DNA of 64,000 bases from Marisa cornuarietis (lineage: Eukaryota; Mollusca; Gastropoda; Architaenioglossa; Ampullariidae), in NCBI GenBank assembly GCA_004794655.1, contig SMMW01000612.1:1389501-1453500 (forward strand), in the 5' to 3' direction. The notes beneath the pieces are model-generated. The model saw nothing but the letters and a program-made list of their open reading frames with translations, was not told where the DNA came from and did not search any database. Every line of letters begins with the position of its first letter. The first letter of the stretch is position 1. This document shows, piece by piece, positions 22,466 through 32,617 of this stretch. Made by a program: the position numbers and the translations under genes.

Positions 22466-23442
22466 TGTTAAGGTCGGGAGAAAGCCTCTTTATCAATAAT
22501 GCTGCGTATTGTCAAGTATTTTTCATCGCCAATGACTGCATACCTCTTTTATTAAGCGGCTTTGGAATTTCGACTAACCTAATAAACTGCCTTATTTTTT
22601 GCCGTCAGGGTGTAAAAGACAAAATGAACCTTTGTCTTGTCTTTCTGGCGATGGTAGATGTCTTATACTCAACGACAACATTCATCAACAGCCTGGTGTA
22701 TCTGTTACACTACCTGGGTGTCTCGGACGCAATAAAACTGCTGAAAAATATAATAATGTGCATCGCAGGGTGTATGTACGCCTTCAGAGCGACATCGGGT
22801 GTGTACACCATGGTGATAGCGGTAGAGCGGTGTGTGTGTGTTGTGTTTCCACTTCGTGTTTTCTCACTTCTAACAACTCGCACAATGGGGATCCTGCTGA
22901 CATCTCTTGCCATCATCATTCAGGTGGGATTCGTCACCGTTCCGATCAAATACACTTTGTCAGAAAGCACAGTTGTGGAGAAGGTGACTTGGCGTCTAAG
23001 TGCATCAAGTTTGTATCTGAATAACCGACTATTATTTGACATCATCCTTAACAATGTACTAGGCATTTTTTTGCCGTTTTTAACCTTTATCAACGTATCA
23101 ATGGCGACGACAATCACCGTTTTTAAGCTCAGATCTGCCATAATGTGGCGAGAAAAGAACAGTTCCTCGAATTTAGTGAGTCATCAACAAACGATGTTGA
23201 CGCGAATGCTGGTGTTGGTGTCATGTACATACATCATCTCAATGATACCTTTTGTTCTGGTGGTGATTCTGACTCTGGCAGTGCCTGACTTTTCTATCAG
23301 TACAAGGTACACAAATATCTTTATAGTTTGTCATACGGTTGCAAATTTGTTTCCTCTTCTAAACACTTCTGTAAACTTTATTATTTATTTTGCTCAATCT
23401 TCTCGCTTCAAAAAGGACATAAAGTCTATGGTTTATTGTTAG
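22408..23442 (+). CDS. Class A GPCR, gastropod chemosensory-type, receptor 3
   Basis: This is an intact single-exon receptor of 344 residues. N-terminal sequons are at N6 (NTT) and N9 (NGS). Landmarks are D84 in TM2, C122 opening TM3, E140-R141-C142 followed by VCVVFPLR, P223 in TM5, P281 in TM6 and N323-F-I-I-Y327 in place of NPxxY. The third intracellular loop (WREKNSSSNLVSHQQTML) is nearly the same as in receptors 1, 4 and 5, which suggests a conserved G-protein contact. No Cys is present in the second extracellular loop. Receptor 5 (53578) and the broken copy at 61622 are its nearest relatives by N-terminus and promoter. The ligand is unknown. Confidence 0.94.
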   Translation: MYGTLNTTNGSEDLHTANLMLRSGESLFINNAAYCQVFFIANDCIPLLLSGFGISTNLINCLIFCRQGVKDKMNLCLVFLAMVDVLYSTTTFINSLVYLLHYLGVSDAIKLLKNIIMCIAGCMYAFRATSGVYTMVIAVERCVCVVFPLRVFSLLTTRTMGILLTSLAIIIQVGFVTVPIKYTLSESTVVEKVTWRLSASSLYLNNRLLFDIILNNVLGIFLPFLTFINVSMATTITVFKLRSAIMWREKNSSSNLVSHQQTMLTRMLVLVSCTYIISMIPFVLVVILTLAVPDFSISTRYTNIFIVCHTVANLFPLLNTSVNFIIYFAQSSRFKKDIKSMVYC

Positions 23443-25250
23443 TTTTGTTTACCAGTTAACTATGCTAAACAAGTGTCTCCTGTGTTTGAAAATTTTCTGT
23501 ACTACGAAATCTCATTACCGCCTATATCAGCCGATGTTAACAGTTTTCACTCGTCTTTTATTCAACACTATGTGTGTTAAAACGAAATACATGAGATAAA
23601 AGACTGTCTGTATACCACATGGCCAGTGTTCTAAAGCAGTGTAATTTTATCAGTAGTAAAATGTCACTTGCTAATATATAAAATAGTCATTTATCACTGT
23701 AAAAGTACTCAAACTTCTTTTTTACTAGTAGCATATTTACAGATCTTTCCCCCCTAGCACCTTTTTTTTGCTTTTTTGCATTGTTTCATAGCATTATGCA
23801 ATGCAAGTACTATAGTTATTTTGCTACAGACTTCTCTTTTTTACTCCATTCATCTTTATACTCCATTTACCTATCATTTGATTCAAGATCAAAAGGTAAG
23901 ACTCTAGAAAGTTTAACGGTTGCCCAAGGCAATTGTTTTTACACTTTATATAATACTATAATTTGCATCTATGTAATACACAATGTCTTTCGATGCGCTG
24001 TTTTTATAATCTTATACTTGGCGCATGAAATATTATTTGAAAGGTAATCGATTATTTCTAACGCCATTTTTTATTTATTCAAATGCGTAGAGCTTTTTTT
24101 CAAAACTATCAGCTCGAGGATATGCTGATGGAGTAAGTTACGAAAAATGTTTATTCTATTGAAAAATATATTAAATATTAATGTTTTATGAAACCACATT
24201 TGCTGTTTAATTGTCCTTAGTACTTGCACTTTACAGGTCACAGGGAGACCTTGTGAGATATTGGCGCGGTACGAGAATATTGCAGTAAACATATCTAGTT
24301 AATATCGAGGCCTCAGTAAATTGCCCTGTGTCCAGTGTTCTGAGAATGCTCTGCTCATGTTACCGTCATTTTGATATTTCCTAAAAAAAATGTTAATTAG
24401 TTACGTTACGATGCAGCTTTTGTTTTTAAGACGAATCCCTAATTTTCTTAGTAAAGTAGTATTGTAATACAAATAACATAAGTAAAGTAGTGTCAATGCT
24501 TTTTTTAAATAATGTCTTTGATTTTTCGTTCGTTTCACACTTAGTGTCGAATGTTTCTATTCTGCTCCCCGAATAGGCAAGCAGATGTCACATCTTGCAT
24601 TCATTCATTCAATAGGATAAGGATTACGAAGGACGTGTCTGTAATTGTTAACTGCTGTATTTTTAAAAGATTATTCCTAAGTGCTAAACGTGCTTCATCT
24701 CCTCCAAATGTGTTCCTTTATTTTCTTTTACCAATTTATATTCTGTTCCGTTGTCATAGGTGTGAACTATAACAAAGCGCTTTTCAGGGATGATCTTGAT
24801 TACGAATGTAATTGCATCTGTCAGTCTGTTCGTAAGATCTTGCAGTTCGCTATTGGTGTATATTAGATGAATGTCGTCTGCATAAGGGTGTTCCAGCGAA
24901 GGAAATAAAAGTAATAGCCGTGCTGGGTTTCGTGGATAATGTTTTTCAAGACCATGTTTAGCAATACAGGAAATGCTAAATGTTGTGTAAAAAATATTCG
25001 TGTTTTCTTTTGGTAATCTTTTGCACATAATTCTGCACAGTCCTTGGATAACATAAAACCGGACCTTTTTGGTGTTGAATATACGGATTGCATAACATAA
25101 GATTTCTGTGTAAGAAAACCTTCGCCCAGCCGTATAAGCATCGCATTTTGATGACAAGGGTTTACTTCCTCAGGCGTTATTTTTACCCAAAATTACTCAC
25201 AAGGTAGCAAAAAATAGTTGCCCCTGGCTAGGAGGCTGTCGAGACTGGAT
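23443..25250. repeat. D block of unit 3
   Basis: This block is collinear with the other downstream blocks: TGTCTTTCGATGCGC (23983), TTGGCGCGGTACGAGAATAT (24261), GTAATACAAATAACATAAGT (24464), the reverse transcriptase relic, and CTGGCTAGGAGGCTGTCGAG near 25226. No separate gene is supported. Confidence 0.6.
24684..25157 (-). pseudogene. Reverse transcriptase relic, best preserved copy (YADD present)
   Basis: The minus-strand frame contains HPYADDIHLIYTNSELQDL, then TNRL and, later, an EKRFVIV-like stretch. This is the palm of a non-LTR reverse transcriptase of the type where YADD is followed by a LQDLTNRL helix (RTE-like, often annotated as CFDP2-like). Only the YADD region is recognisable. 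The finger domain and endonuclease are absent. Equivalent relics in the other D blocks share the position and orientation. The insertion therefore predates duplication of the units. It is not functional. Confidence 0.65.
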
Positions 25251-25530
25251 TGCTCAAAATTTTACTCCCGGGGATTTGCTGCTACGTCGTGAATTCTGCT
25301 CCTTGAGATGGCAATACACTCTAAATATGCTTTTTGTTTTCATAACATTCGTAACGGAATAATCCAATACAAAATAAGTCACAAATATTTTTAAGCGGTT
25401 ACCACGGAAATTTTGATTTTTCCTTAAAAAATTCCTGAGTGCTCCAAATCATAAATCAAGTGAAAGCTATTATCTTACTTTTTAAGAATGCTCATTTTGA
25501 TACCTTTGAATGGTTTGGAAAGTTGTGAAG
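25251..25530. other. AT-rich intergenic stretch
   Basis: Nothing recognisable is seen between the D block and the SINE. Confidence 0.4.
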
Positions 25531-25695
25531 GAAGGAATTGGTGTTTTATGCTGAGCAAGCAACTAAGGCTATATCACTATATAAACAGATACCACATGCA
25601 GAGAAAGAACAGCGTGCCCGAGACAAGAACTGAACCCAGGACAGCCAACCTTCACTGTATTGGTGAGAAGCGCTAACCGTTGTAAACCGGACCGT
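25531..25695 (-). repeat. tRNA-derived SINE
   Basis: Read on the minus strand, a tRNA-like head has an A-box-like GGTTAGCGCTTCTC and a B-box-like GGGTTCAGTTCTTG. A body with TTCTCTGCATGTGGTATCTG and GCCTTAGTTGCTTG follows, ending near AAAACACCAATTCC. The head-body arrangement and spacing fit an RNA polymerase III-derived SINE. The truncated copy at 1330-1432 shares the body. Confidence 0.75.
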
Positions 25696-25748
25696 CCGTG
25701 ACGATAATCCCATGACAAGAAAAGTTTCGCACAAACGAAGAAAATTTG

Positions 25749-25892
25749 ATTAGTTTTTGAAGTAAAAGCAATTGCCATAGTTTTGCAGAACTGTCAAACA
25801 CTAGACTAGAAATTAAATACTATTCGCATAGTTTATGATACAAATTCTACAAGAATTATACGCGTTTCAGAACAAGATGCCACTATTAAGGG
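25749..25892. repeat. Direct repeat, copy 1
   Basis: GATTAGTTTTTGAAGTAAAA through ACAAGAATTATACGCG and CAAGATGCCACTATTAAG recurs with about 80 percent visual similarity at 26264-26405, some 515 bp downstream in the same orientation. Confidence 0.6.
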
Positions 25893-27239
25893 CTTTACAT
25901 ACTACAAGCTGCGTTTCAACTTTAAAAAATGAATGCATGCAAGTTTGGTAAATAATAAAGGAAACCTCTTGTTTATTTCGAAATATACTATTATCTAAGC
26001 TCTATCTAGGTACTAAAACAGATATACTTGAGTGGTTTGTTTAGTGTAAATCAGTATCTATTTATCTTAAGAGAAAAATTCTATGTAAAAAATGCAACTT
26101 GCAGTAAGTTTGTACACGTATGTAGAATTGTGTTTCTTCTGTATGTAATAATACAGAATTTTAAGCCCGAGGGAGAATGTAGTTTACCATTTTTTAATTA
26201 TGATTTATCAAGACTTGTGTGAAGTTAACACTGACAAAAAGAAGCCAAAGCAGGACAAGCTTGATTAGTTTCTAAATTGAAATCAGTTGCTATAACTTTG
26301 CAGAAGTGTAAATCAATGAATGAGAAATTATAAGTTATAATGCATAAGTTATGATAGAAATTCTACAAGAATTGTACACGTTTCAGATCAAGATGCCTTC
26401 ATTAAAGTACACATGTTTACCCATGTAGCTGCTTTTGACTCGTACCTATTGTCTTTTTTAACCGATTCTTAGGCTTATGGGTTTTGATAATTTATATGAA
26501 TTATAATATTACTTTTAAGAGTCCATAATCTTAATGCAGCAATATGTTTGTCGATACTTGTGTGAGTTTGTGTCTACTTTAATAGATTGTATATGCCGGC
26601 ACGTAAAGGAAATTTTTATCTACTGCTTCCATCAATTCAAATCCCTAATGAACACTGCGGGTCAGAATGAAGATAAAATTGCATAACGAGAGGACATTAC
26701 GACAGAGTACTTTCGTCTCTTCACTAAGTTAATATTAGTCCAAGAGATGAAATGTATTGATCTTGAGGGTTAATAAACTTTTAATATGTATTTTTAGCAC
26801 ACATAATTTTAATGTCATTATGCATGTAAACCGGAATCACTAAAATATGAAACAAGTTTAAGAAAATAATGGATCGATATTGTAATGAATAAAGCTTCAA
26901 ATCTTGTTCTTGTGAACAGAAAGTGTTTGCAAAACAAAGACAAACTTTTTTATTACATTCTTCATCCAAATCATCAAGATACAATTTTTTAATGTCTTTA
27001 TTACATCGGAAAGACAAGTTTAAGTTCTCTTATACTTTACTGTCCTCTAGTGGTTATGTAACCTAGCCAAGGCTTTAACAATCTGTTTGCTCTTTTACGC
27101 AAAGACCTAAGAAACTTTAAATAACAGCACTTTTATTACTAACCACCCAGGCTTTTTCAAGCAACTACTTAACATTTAATTTATATGTTGTGTTAGAGAA
27201 AGAAAATTAGAGACACCATACGTGTAATACGTATGCTTT
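25893..27239. other. AT-rich intergenic region between the direct repeats and the X block
   Basis: This holds the second copy of the direct repeat (26264-26405), and otherwise no supported gene. The minus-strand frame at 26781-27017 has no domain. Confidence 0.4.
26264..26405. repeat. Direct repeat, copy 2
   Basis: This matches 25749-25892, including CTACAAGAATTGTACACG and CAAGATGCCTTCATTAAAG. It could be a local duplication or two terminal pieces of a lost element. Confidence 0.6.
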
Positions 27240-28990
27240 GTCCTCACTATTAAACTTTTTAACTATTCTCGACCGGATTGTTCAGTCACACTAGCCGAGG
27301 TGGGGTTACAAACCGAAGCGTTTAGTCTTCATTTCTTTGTCATTTCGTTGTTACCTAGACAAGTACAGCACGATAAAAAGTGATGATACTTCTAGCACTA
27401 GTGCCAACAAACAGACATACATTAGTAAACATGTTGCCGACGTCTTGCAAAAATAAAAAAGCTAATTTTCTTGCAAAAGTAGTGGAATAGAAGGATACAG
27501 TGATGATAACTAGTAAATCGTGCACAAACTGTTCACCGGTCAGTGTTGAAATTACGTTGATACGCTTTAAATGAAAAAATACTAAGACCCACTTTTAAAC
27601 ACTCAGGCAATACTATAGCCTGAGACTAAAAAATGTAGTTTGTGTTTGTTATTATATTAAGCACTACTCATATAATATTCTCCTGTGTATTGGGCTTACA
27701 AGTAGCAGATCCTTGCACCTGGTGAGCCTGCAGCGTACCTGGAAATATCGAAATTTGTTTATCTCTGAGATGAACGAATGTCGATATTTCCAGGTACGCT
27801 GCAGGCTCACCAAGTTCAAGGTTCTGCACACGCGGTCTGAGGCAAGTGCAGACGATTTTCAGGAAAGGCATCCTTGTGTATCGAAGTAAGCAAGGCCGGC
27901 AGAGTCAGTCTGTCTGTAGATGTAGGTAGTTGGTCGGTGGACTGGCTATATATAAAGATAATAAACTGTTTACTTCGACTTTTGTGCAACATTGTGTAAT
28001 AGGGTAACAAAGAGGTATGAATGACTACTAAGCCGGAAACGTGCAAAGACCTTCTGAGGCCTTCTTCGCAAAAAAATTCTGTATCCTCGCGAGTGTTAAT
28101 TCCATGTAAGGATCTGATGTGAAAATCTTATTGGCTCAGTTTGAAAACGTCTGACCTATTTTGCTAGACTGATCAGAACCTAGAAGTTTGCGTCCTAATC
28201 TGCTTTTTCGTGCTCCCACAACTCCGAATTATCCCACTGCTCCTTCGTGGCCTTTGTCTCCTCCAGCCCCGACTGGTTATCCTGCTAGCAGAGAAACTGC
28301 AGCCGTTCTAATTCTATCAGCAGCCTCCCTCGTTCAGCACCTCCACTCCTTCTAGTACTTACCTAATCAATAATTTCTGTTTTCTGCTCGGAATCCTTAT
28401 CATTTCTATCTCCCAAAGCTTCTTCCCCGCCCCTTAGTTCTCGGGCTCTTGTTACAGATACATCTCTTGCTTCTCTGGCTGCATGTCGTTCTCCTCGGCC
28501 TGCGTCTGGATATCAATCTTCCGCTCCTTCTGTCTCACCGGCTTCTCCGTCTTCACCTGTTTATCGCGTGCAGTGTCTACAGACAATATGAAAACTGTCA
28601 CATACTTGTTGTTTGCTAGCGCCTTTGCTCCCTTAGTTGTTAGCAGTTAATGAGAAAACGCTGCAGTTTGTCAATATTTCCCTGCCTTAGAAAACTGATC
28701 CTGTAATTGTTTTCGATTACTTCGTGAGGACTGATGTCGTTCATTAGCTGCTTCTCCGGAGCTGGTGAGCTGTTAACACATTCTCAGAAGGTACTATTGA
28801 CATTAAAGACTTTCTGCGTGAAAAGCCGTTTAGCCCATTGACGGTCTTGTCACGGAGATGCAGAAAGTCAAGCCAGCCGAGACAGCAACAACGAGGTGCA
28901 CACCATCACGGTAATACCAGTGCGAATGTGTTCGTAAGTCATGGTAAACACCATCGGACCTAGCACTGAAGAGATCAAAATGGAGCTTCG
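27240..28990 (+). repeat. X repeat copy 1 with flank
   Basis: The flank near 27360 (TACTTCTAGCACTAGTGCCA) matches 45810 and 49520. The body carries AAATGTCGATATTTCCAGG (inside 27776-27794 and inverted upstream), the segment near 28470-28580 (TCTGGCTGCATGTCGTTCTC, then GGCCTGCGTCTGGATATC) and a trailing AGTCAAGCCAGCCGAG (28866). Equivalent bodies lie at about 29125, 46030, 49700 and, inverted, 57076. The element is unclassified. Frames in the body are broken. Confidence 0.6.
27705..27827. repeat. Long inverted repeat, perfect 30-bp arms
   Basis: The arms 27721-27750 and 27782-27811 are exact reverse complements separated by 31 bp. With two mismatches the match extends to about 46 bp on each side (27705-27750 and 27782-27827). 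The right arm is the normal start of X copy 1. The left arm is the same X end in opposite orientation, so two X ends meet head to head. Confidence 0.9.
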
Positions 28991-28994
28991 GGTC

Positions 28995-29110
28995 CATGTC
29001 ACTGTCTATACGTCCTTGCATTCAGTACAAAATGTTTGTGCTGCGTTTTAATTTCTTTGCAGGTTCCTGCCCTGACTATTTCTCTGAACTTTGCTTTCCA
29101 CTTTATCCCA
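28995..29110 (+). mobile_element. LINE fragment (C-terminal reverse transcriptase region)
   Basis: The plus-strand frame reads RPCIQYKMFVLRFNFFAGS and then CPDYFSELCFPLYP. It matches the end of the L2/CR1-like ORF at 38177 (IQYKLSVLCFNFFAGSCPDY). It is only about 115 bp, flanked by X copies 1 and 2, and has no simple-repeat tail. Confidence 0.6.
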
Positions 29111-29124
29111 GTTTTTCCTTAAGG

Positions 29125-30430
29125 TTTAATCATTCCAGGTGGATCTGTCTGCTGCCACAAGCAAAGAAGCTCAGAGATCAACAAATGTCGATATTTCCAG
29201 GTAAGCTGCAGGCTCACCAGGTGTAAGGATATGCACACACAGTCGTTTTGATGTGAAACGTGCAGACGCCTTTGTGTATCTAAATCAACAAGACCAGCAA
29301 AGTTAGGCTGTCTATATGTGTAGGTGGTTGGCTAGTTACTGGCTAGTTGTAAAGATAATTAATTGGTTTTTAATTGGCGATTATTTACACAATTACAGAA
29401 AAGGGTGATCGGGGTACCAAGCCGAAAACATCTGCAGAAAGCTCATAAGGCATTATTTGAAAATAGGTTCTGTACCTTTGTATGCGTTCCATGAAAGGAT
29501 CTCATGTTAAAACCTTAATAATTCGGTTTGAGAAAGTGTGACTTTCATTGGTTTGCTAGACCTTTCCCATGCTGCCTAAAAGAAACCTAGAAGTGTGCAT
29601 CATACACGGACTGCTCTTTGATGCTCCGCCAGCTCTGTATCATCCCAATACTACTTCAGGCCTTTTGTCTCCTTAAAGTCCGTGTGGTTGTCCTGCTACC
29701 CCAGGGCGACATACTGGAGCTGATCTAGTTCTATCAGTAACCTTACTCGCCCAGCACCTCAAGTTCTACTAGTACTAGCTCATTAAATTACCTCATTTAT
29801 AAGTCCTAATTTATCCTTGGAAATCCATGCACCACTTTTAATCAGCAGCATAGGAGATGAGATGATTATGGCTGGCAGGAAGATTATTTAGCAGATTCTC
29901 AACTGTCGAGTTGTCATCGAAAAACCCATCCGTCCTAAGAAGTCATTTGAGAGATTTTGGCATCCCGGGCACAGAATAATAAAAACATATACACGGTCGC
30001 ACGCGACATAACACGTACACGTTATGTCTTTAGAATAACAAATAAGATGATGAAACATATGGAATCAGTAATAGCTCCCAGCTTTATCAATTCAGTTGCA
30101 GAAATTGCAAGCAAGGTTGCAAATCCTACACCCTATTTTAGGTCAGACTGAATAGACACTAGTCGTTATTGTTTTTCATGCTCGTAGAGAGCTAGCACCC
30201 TTAAGTCGGTCAGGCGAAGGTAAAATCACTCTTCAACTTTGTCGACGACGGTCCAGGTGGTTACGTGGAGTGCAGCCGACGCCTTTGCAAACAGAGGAAA
30301 GGTTGAAGGACTAACATGAAGAAGTGGACAGACTGTTCACAGGGGGACCTTCTCAGAAATTCCATTCTCGTGCGCTCCATGCGAGATCTGTTGCTACTCG
30401 TGCACGACACAATATGCCTCGACGCGTTTT
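29125..30430 (+). repeat. X repeat copy 2
   Basis: The copy opens with AAGGTTTAATCATTCCAGG (29120) and GAAGCTCAGAGATCAACAAA, then TGTCGATATTTCCAGG. It is collinear with the other X copies to about 30430, where GAAGTGGACAGACTGTTCAC recalls the trailing reverse transcriptase piece at 47755. The middle is more decayed than in copies 3 and 5. Confidence 0.55.
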
Positions 30431-31082
30431 GTGAGAAACTTAATATTTTGTTTTTAGGGGATATTTTATTACACCTTTCAGTAATACTATAACTTTTTAT
30501 GTAATTAATGGATACTGATGTATGAAAATGCCTCTAAATTATATTGACTAGTTCTGGTCCTGTTTACCTCAGGTGACAATTCTTTGCAACATTCTACCCT
30601 TTCTTCACAACCCTATTAGTCAACCTTCAAAATGCACCAAAGTCTACCTTCTCCTAGACCTATGATTTGCAATCATCAAAAGCATTATTTTCTTTGTGGA
30701 CATACACTCAGTTGCTCACGCCCTAACATATTTTTTGTTGTAGTTTGTTCACTTCTTAACTGATCCACAAATGTAGTTGAACATAGCTAGACACGGACTC
30801 CCAAGAAAGGTCGGGCTACTGGAATTATTATGATACCTTAGAGTGTATTGGCTGAAGCGATGTTGGTGCCACAGGAGGCGGTGCATTTTATCTGGAAGAA
30901 TTGAAGGAGAATTGATAAGAAGAACTCCGATGGTCTCCGTTAAAAAAAACAAAATCAAATACAAAAATAATGAGGATAATAAATTAGAACAGCGTATATC
31001 TATTTTATAAAAAAATGAAACTGTGATATTTCAGATTATGGTTCTTGTGTTAGGCTTTACATAAAAGCGAAAAAACAAGTCA

Positions 31083-31128
<46 letters not shown>

Positions 31129-31434
31129 CATGCATATACATGAATATGCATGGGTATGGTGTTTTTATTTGTACGAAAAAAGCATATTATTTTTAAACTA
31201 TTTTATAAAAAATTTAACTCTAATTATACACTAAAAATGGGTAGCTGGAAGATTTCGAAAAGAATATGTGCATTGCACATGGAAGCTACCGAAACCTATA
31301 CATGTAAGCAAATACACAAATGAAATCACTTTGAAATTTTTTTTTAAATCACAATTATATTCTTAAAATAAGAAAAATAGAGGCAATTAGATTTTGCGCA
31401 TAAGAACAAGCCAATCTCTTTATGCAAACAAAAA
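30431..31434 (+). promoter_or_regulatory. P block upstream of receptor 4
   Basis: ATCCACAAATGTAGTTGAAC (30763) opens the shared block. A TG microsatellite with a GC tail (31086-31130) and the approach to the TATA-like box follow. Sequence before it (TTATGTAATTAATGGATACT, 30498) is shared with 47960. The minus-strand 71-codon frame 30749-30964 is the homologue of 21523-21738. Confidence 0.55.
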
Positions 31435-31448
31435 CATGTATATATGGG
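31435..31448 (+). promoter_or_regulatory. TATA-like box of receptor 4
   Basis: CATGTATATATGGG lies about 125 bp upstream of the start codon. It is followed by AAGACAGATTTAGTGTTACA (31462), conserved with receptors 1 and 7. Confidence 0.5.
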
Positions 31449-31567
31449 CACCTCTGTCGTTAAGACAGATTTAGTGTTACAAAAAGGACATAATGCGAGT
31501 AACCAATAACAGCGTATACCTTCTATGACCATCGTTATTAGCCGTTAGATTTATTAAAGGCCCAACT

Positions 31568-32617
31568 ATGCCAGATATGAACAGCACATTCAATACAACA
31601 AAGAGATATGAAGACTTGCAGAATGCCAATCACATAGCAAGGCCGACAGAAAACCTTTTCATTGGTGATGCTGCTTTTTATCCAGTACGACTCATCGCCA
31701 ATGGCTTCATACCTCTTTTGTTAAGCAGCTTAGGAGTTTCTACTAATGTAATAAACTGGCTCATATTTCAGCATCAGAGTGTAAAAGATAGAATGAACCT
31801 TTGTCTTTTCTTTCTTGCGATGGTAGATGTCTTGTACTCAACAACTGTATTCATCAACAGCCTAATGAATGTGTTACTTCACCTGGATGTATCAGGTTTA
31901 GACGAAGAAAAACTGCTAAAAAATATCATGCTAAACATCACAGGCTGTATGTACGCTTTCCGAGCAACATCCGGGTTGTACACTATGGTGATAGCGGTCG
32001 AGCGGTGTGTGTGTGTTGTGTTTCCACTTCGTGTTTCCTCACTTCTAACAACTCGCACAATGGGGATCCTGCTGATGTCTTTTGCCATCATTCTTCAGCT
32101 GGGATTCGTCACTGTTCCAGTTAAATACACTCTGATTGACACCACAGCTGCGGATGAGGAGCGATGGACTCTAGGTACCTCTAATTTCTTTCTGACTAAC
32201 CGACTATTATTCGACGTCATCCTGAACAATCTCCTAAGCATTTGTTTGCCGTTTTCCACCTTTATGATCGTTTCCATAGTGACGGCAATCACCGTTTTGA
32301 AGCTCAGAGCCGCCATTGTTTGGCGAGAAAAAAACAGTTACTCAAGTGTAGTCAGCCTTCAACAAACAGTGTTGACGCGCATGTTGCTGTTCGTGTCCTG
32401 TACCTACATCATCTCCATGATGCCATTCATACTTGTGGTGTTTCTGACTCTGGCTGTGCCTAATTTTTCAATTAGTCCAAGGTACACACACATTTTCATA
32501 ATTTCTCATCCGATCGCCAATTTGTTTCCCATCCTTAATACGTCTGTAAACTTTTTTATTTATTTCGCCCAATCTACTCGCTTTAAAAAAGATATAAAAT
32601 CTCTGTTTTCGTGTTAG
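31568..32617 (+). CDS. Class A GPCR, gastropod chemosensory-type, receptor 4
   Basis: This is an intact single-exon receptor of 349 residues and the closest relative of receptor 1: both carry MxDMN at the N-terminus and EEKLLKNI before TM3. Sequons are N5 (NST) and N9 (NTT). Landmarks are D87 (TM2), C127 opening TM3, E145-R146-C147, P228 in TM5, P286 in TM6 and N328-F-F-I-Y332 in place of NPxxY. The third loop WREKNSYSSVVSLQQTVL is close to that of receptors 1, 3 and 5. TM7 starts HIFIISHPIANLFPIL, with differences from its relatives that may affect ligand choice. There is no Cys in the second extracellular loop. Met4 (31577) is an alternative start. Confidence 0.94.
   Translation: MPDMNSTFNTTKRYEDLQNANHIARPTENLFIGDAAFYPVRLIANGFIPLLLSSLGVSTNVINWLIFQHQSVKDRMNLCLFFLAMVDVLYSTTVFINSLMNVLLHLDVSGLDEEKLLKNIMLNITGCMYAFRATSGLYTMVIAVERCVCVVFPLRVSSLLTTRTMGILLMSFAIILQLGFVTVPVKYTLIDTTAADEERWTLGTSNFFLTNRLLFDVILNNLLSICLPFSTFMIVSIVTAITVLKLRAAIVWREKNSYSSVVSLQQTVLTRMLLFVSCTYIISMMPFILVVFLTLAVPNFSISPRYTHIFIISHPIANLFPILNTSVNFFIYFAQSTRFKKDIKSLFSC

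Noticed and set aside
22599..23024. Second plus-strand frame inside receptor 3, with a similar one at 31801-32124
   Set aside because: These are out-of-frame readings of the receptor coding sequence with no independent support.
25612..25695. Possible functional tRNA gene
   Set aside because: The A- and B-box-like segments belong to a SINE head with a long non-tRNA body. A clean cloverleaf is not apparent.
27705..27827. Possible microRNA precursor
   Set aside because: The arms match perfectly over 30 bp and derive from two X repeat ends. This is unlike a conserved hairpin with bulges, and no conservation can be shown.
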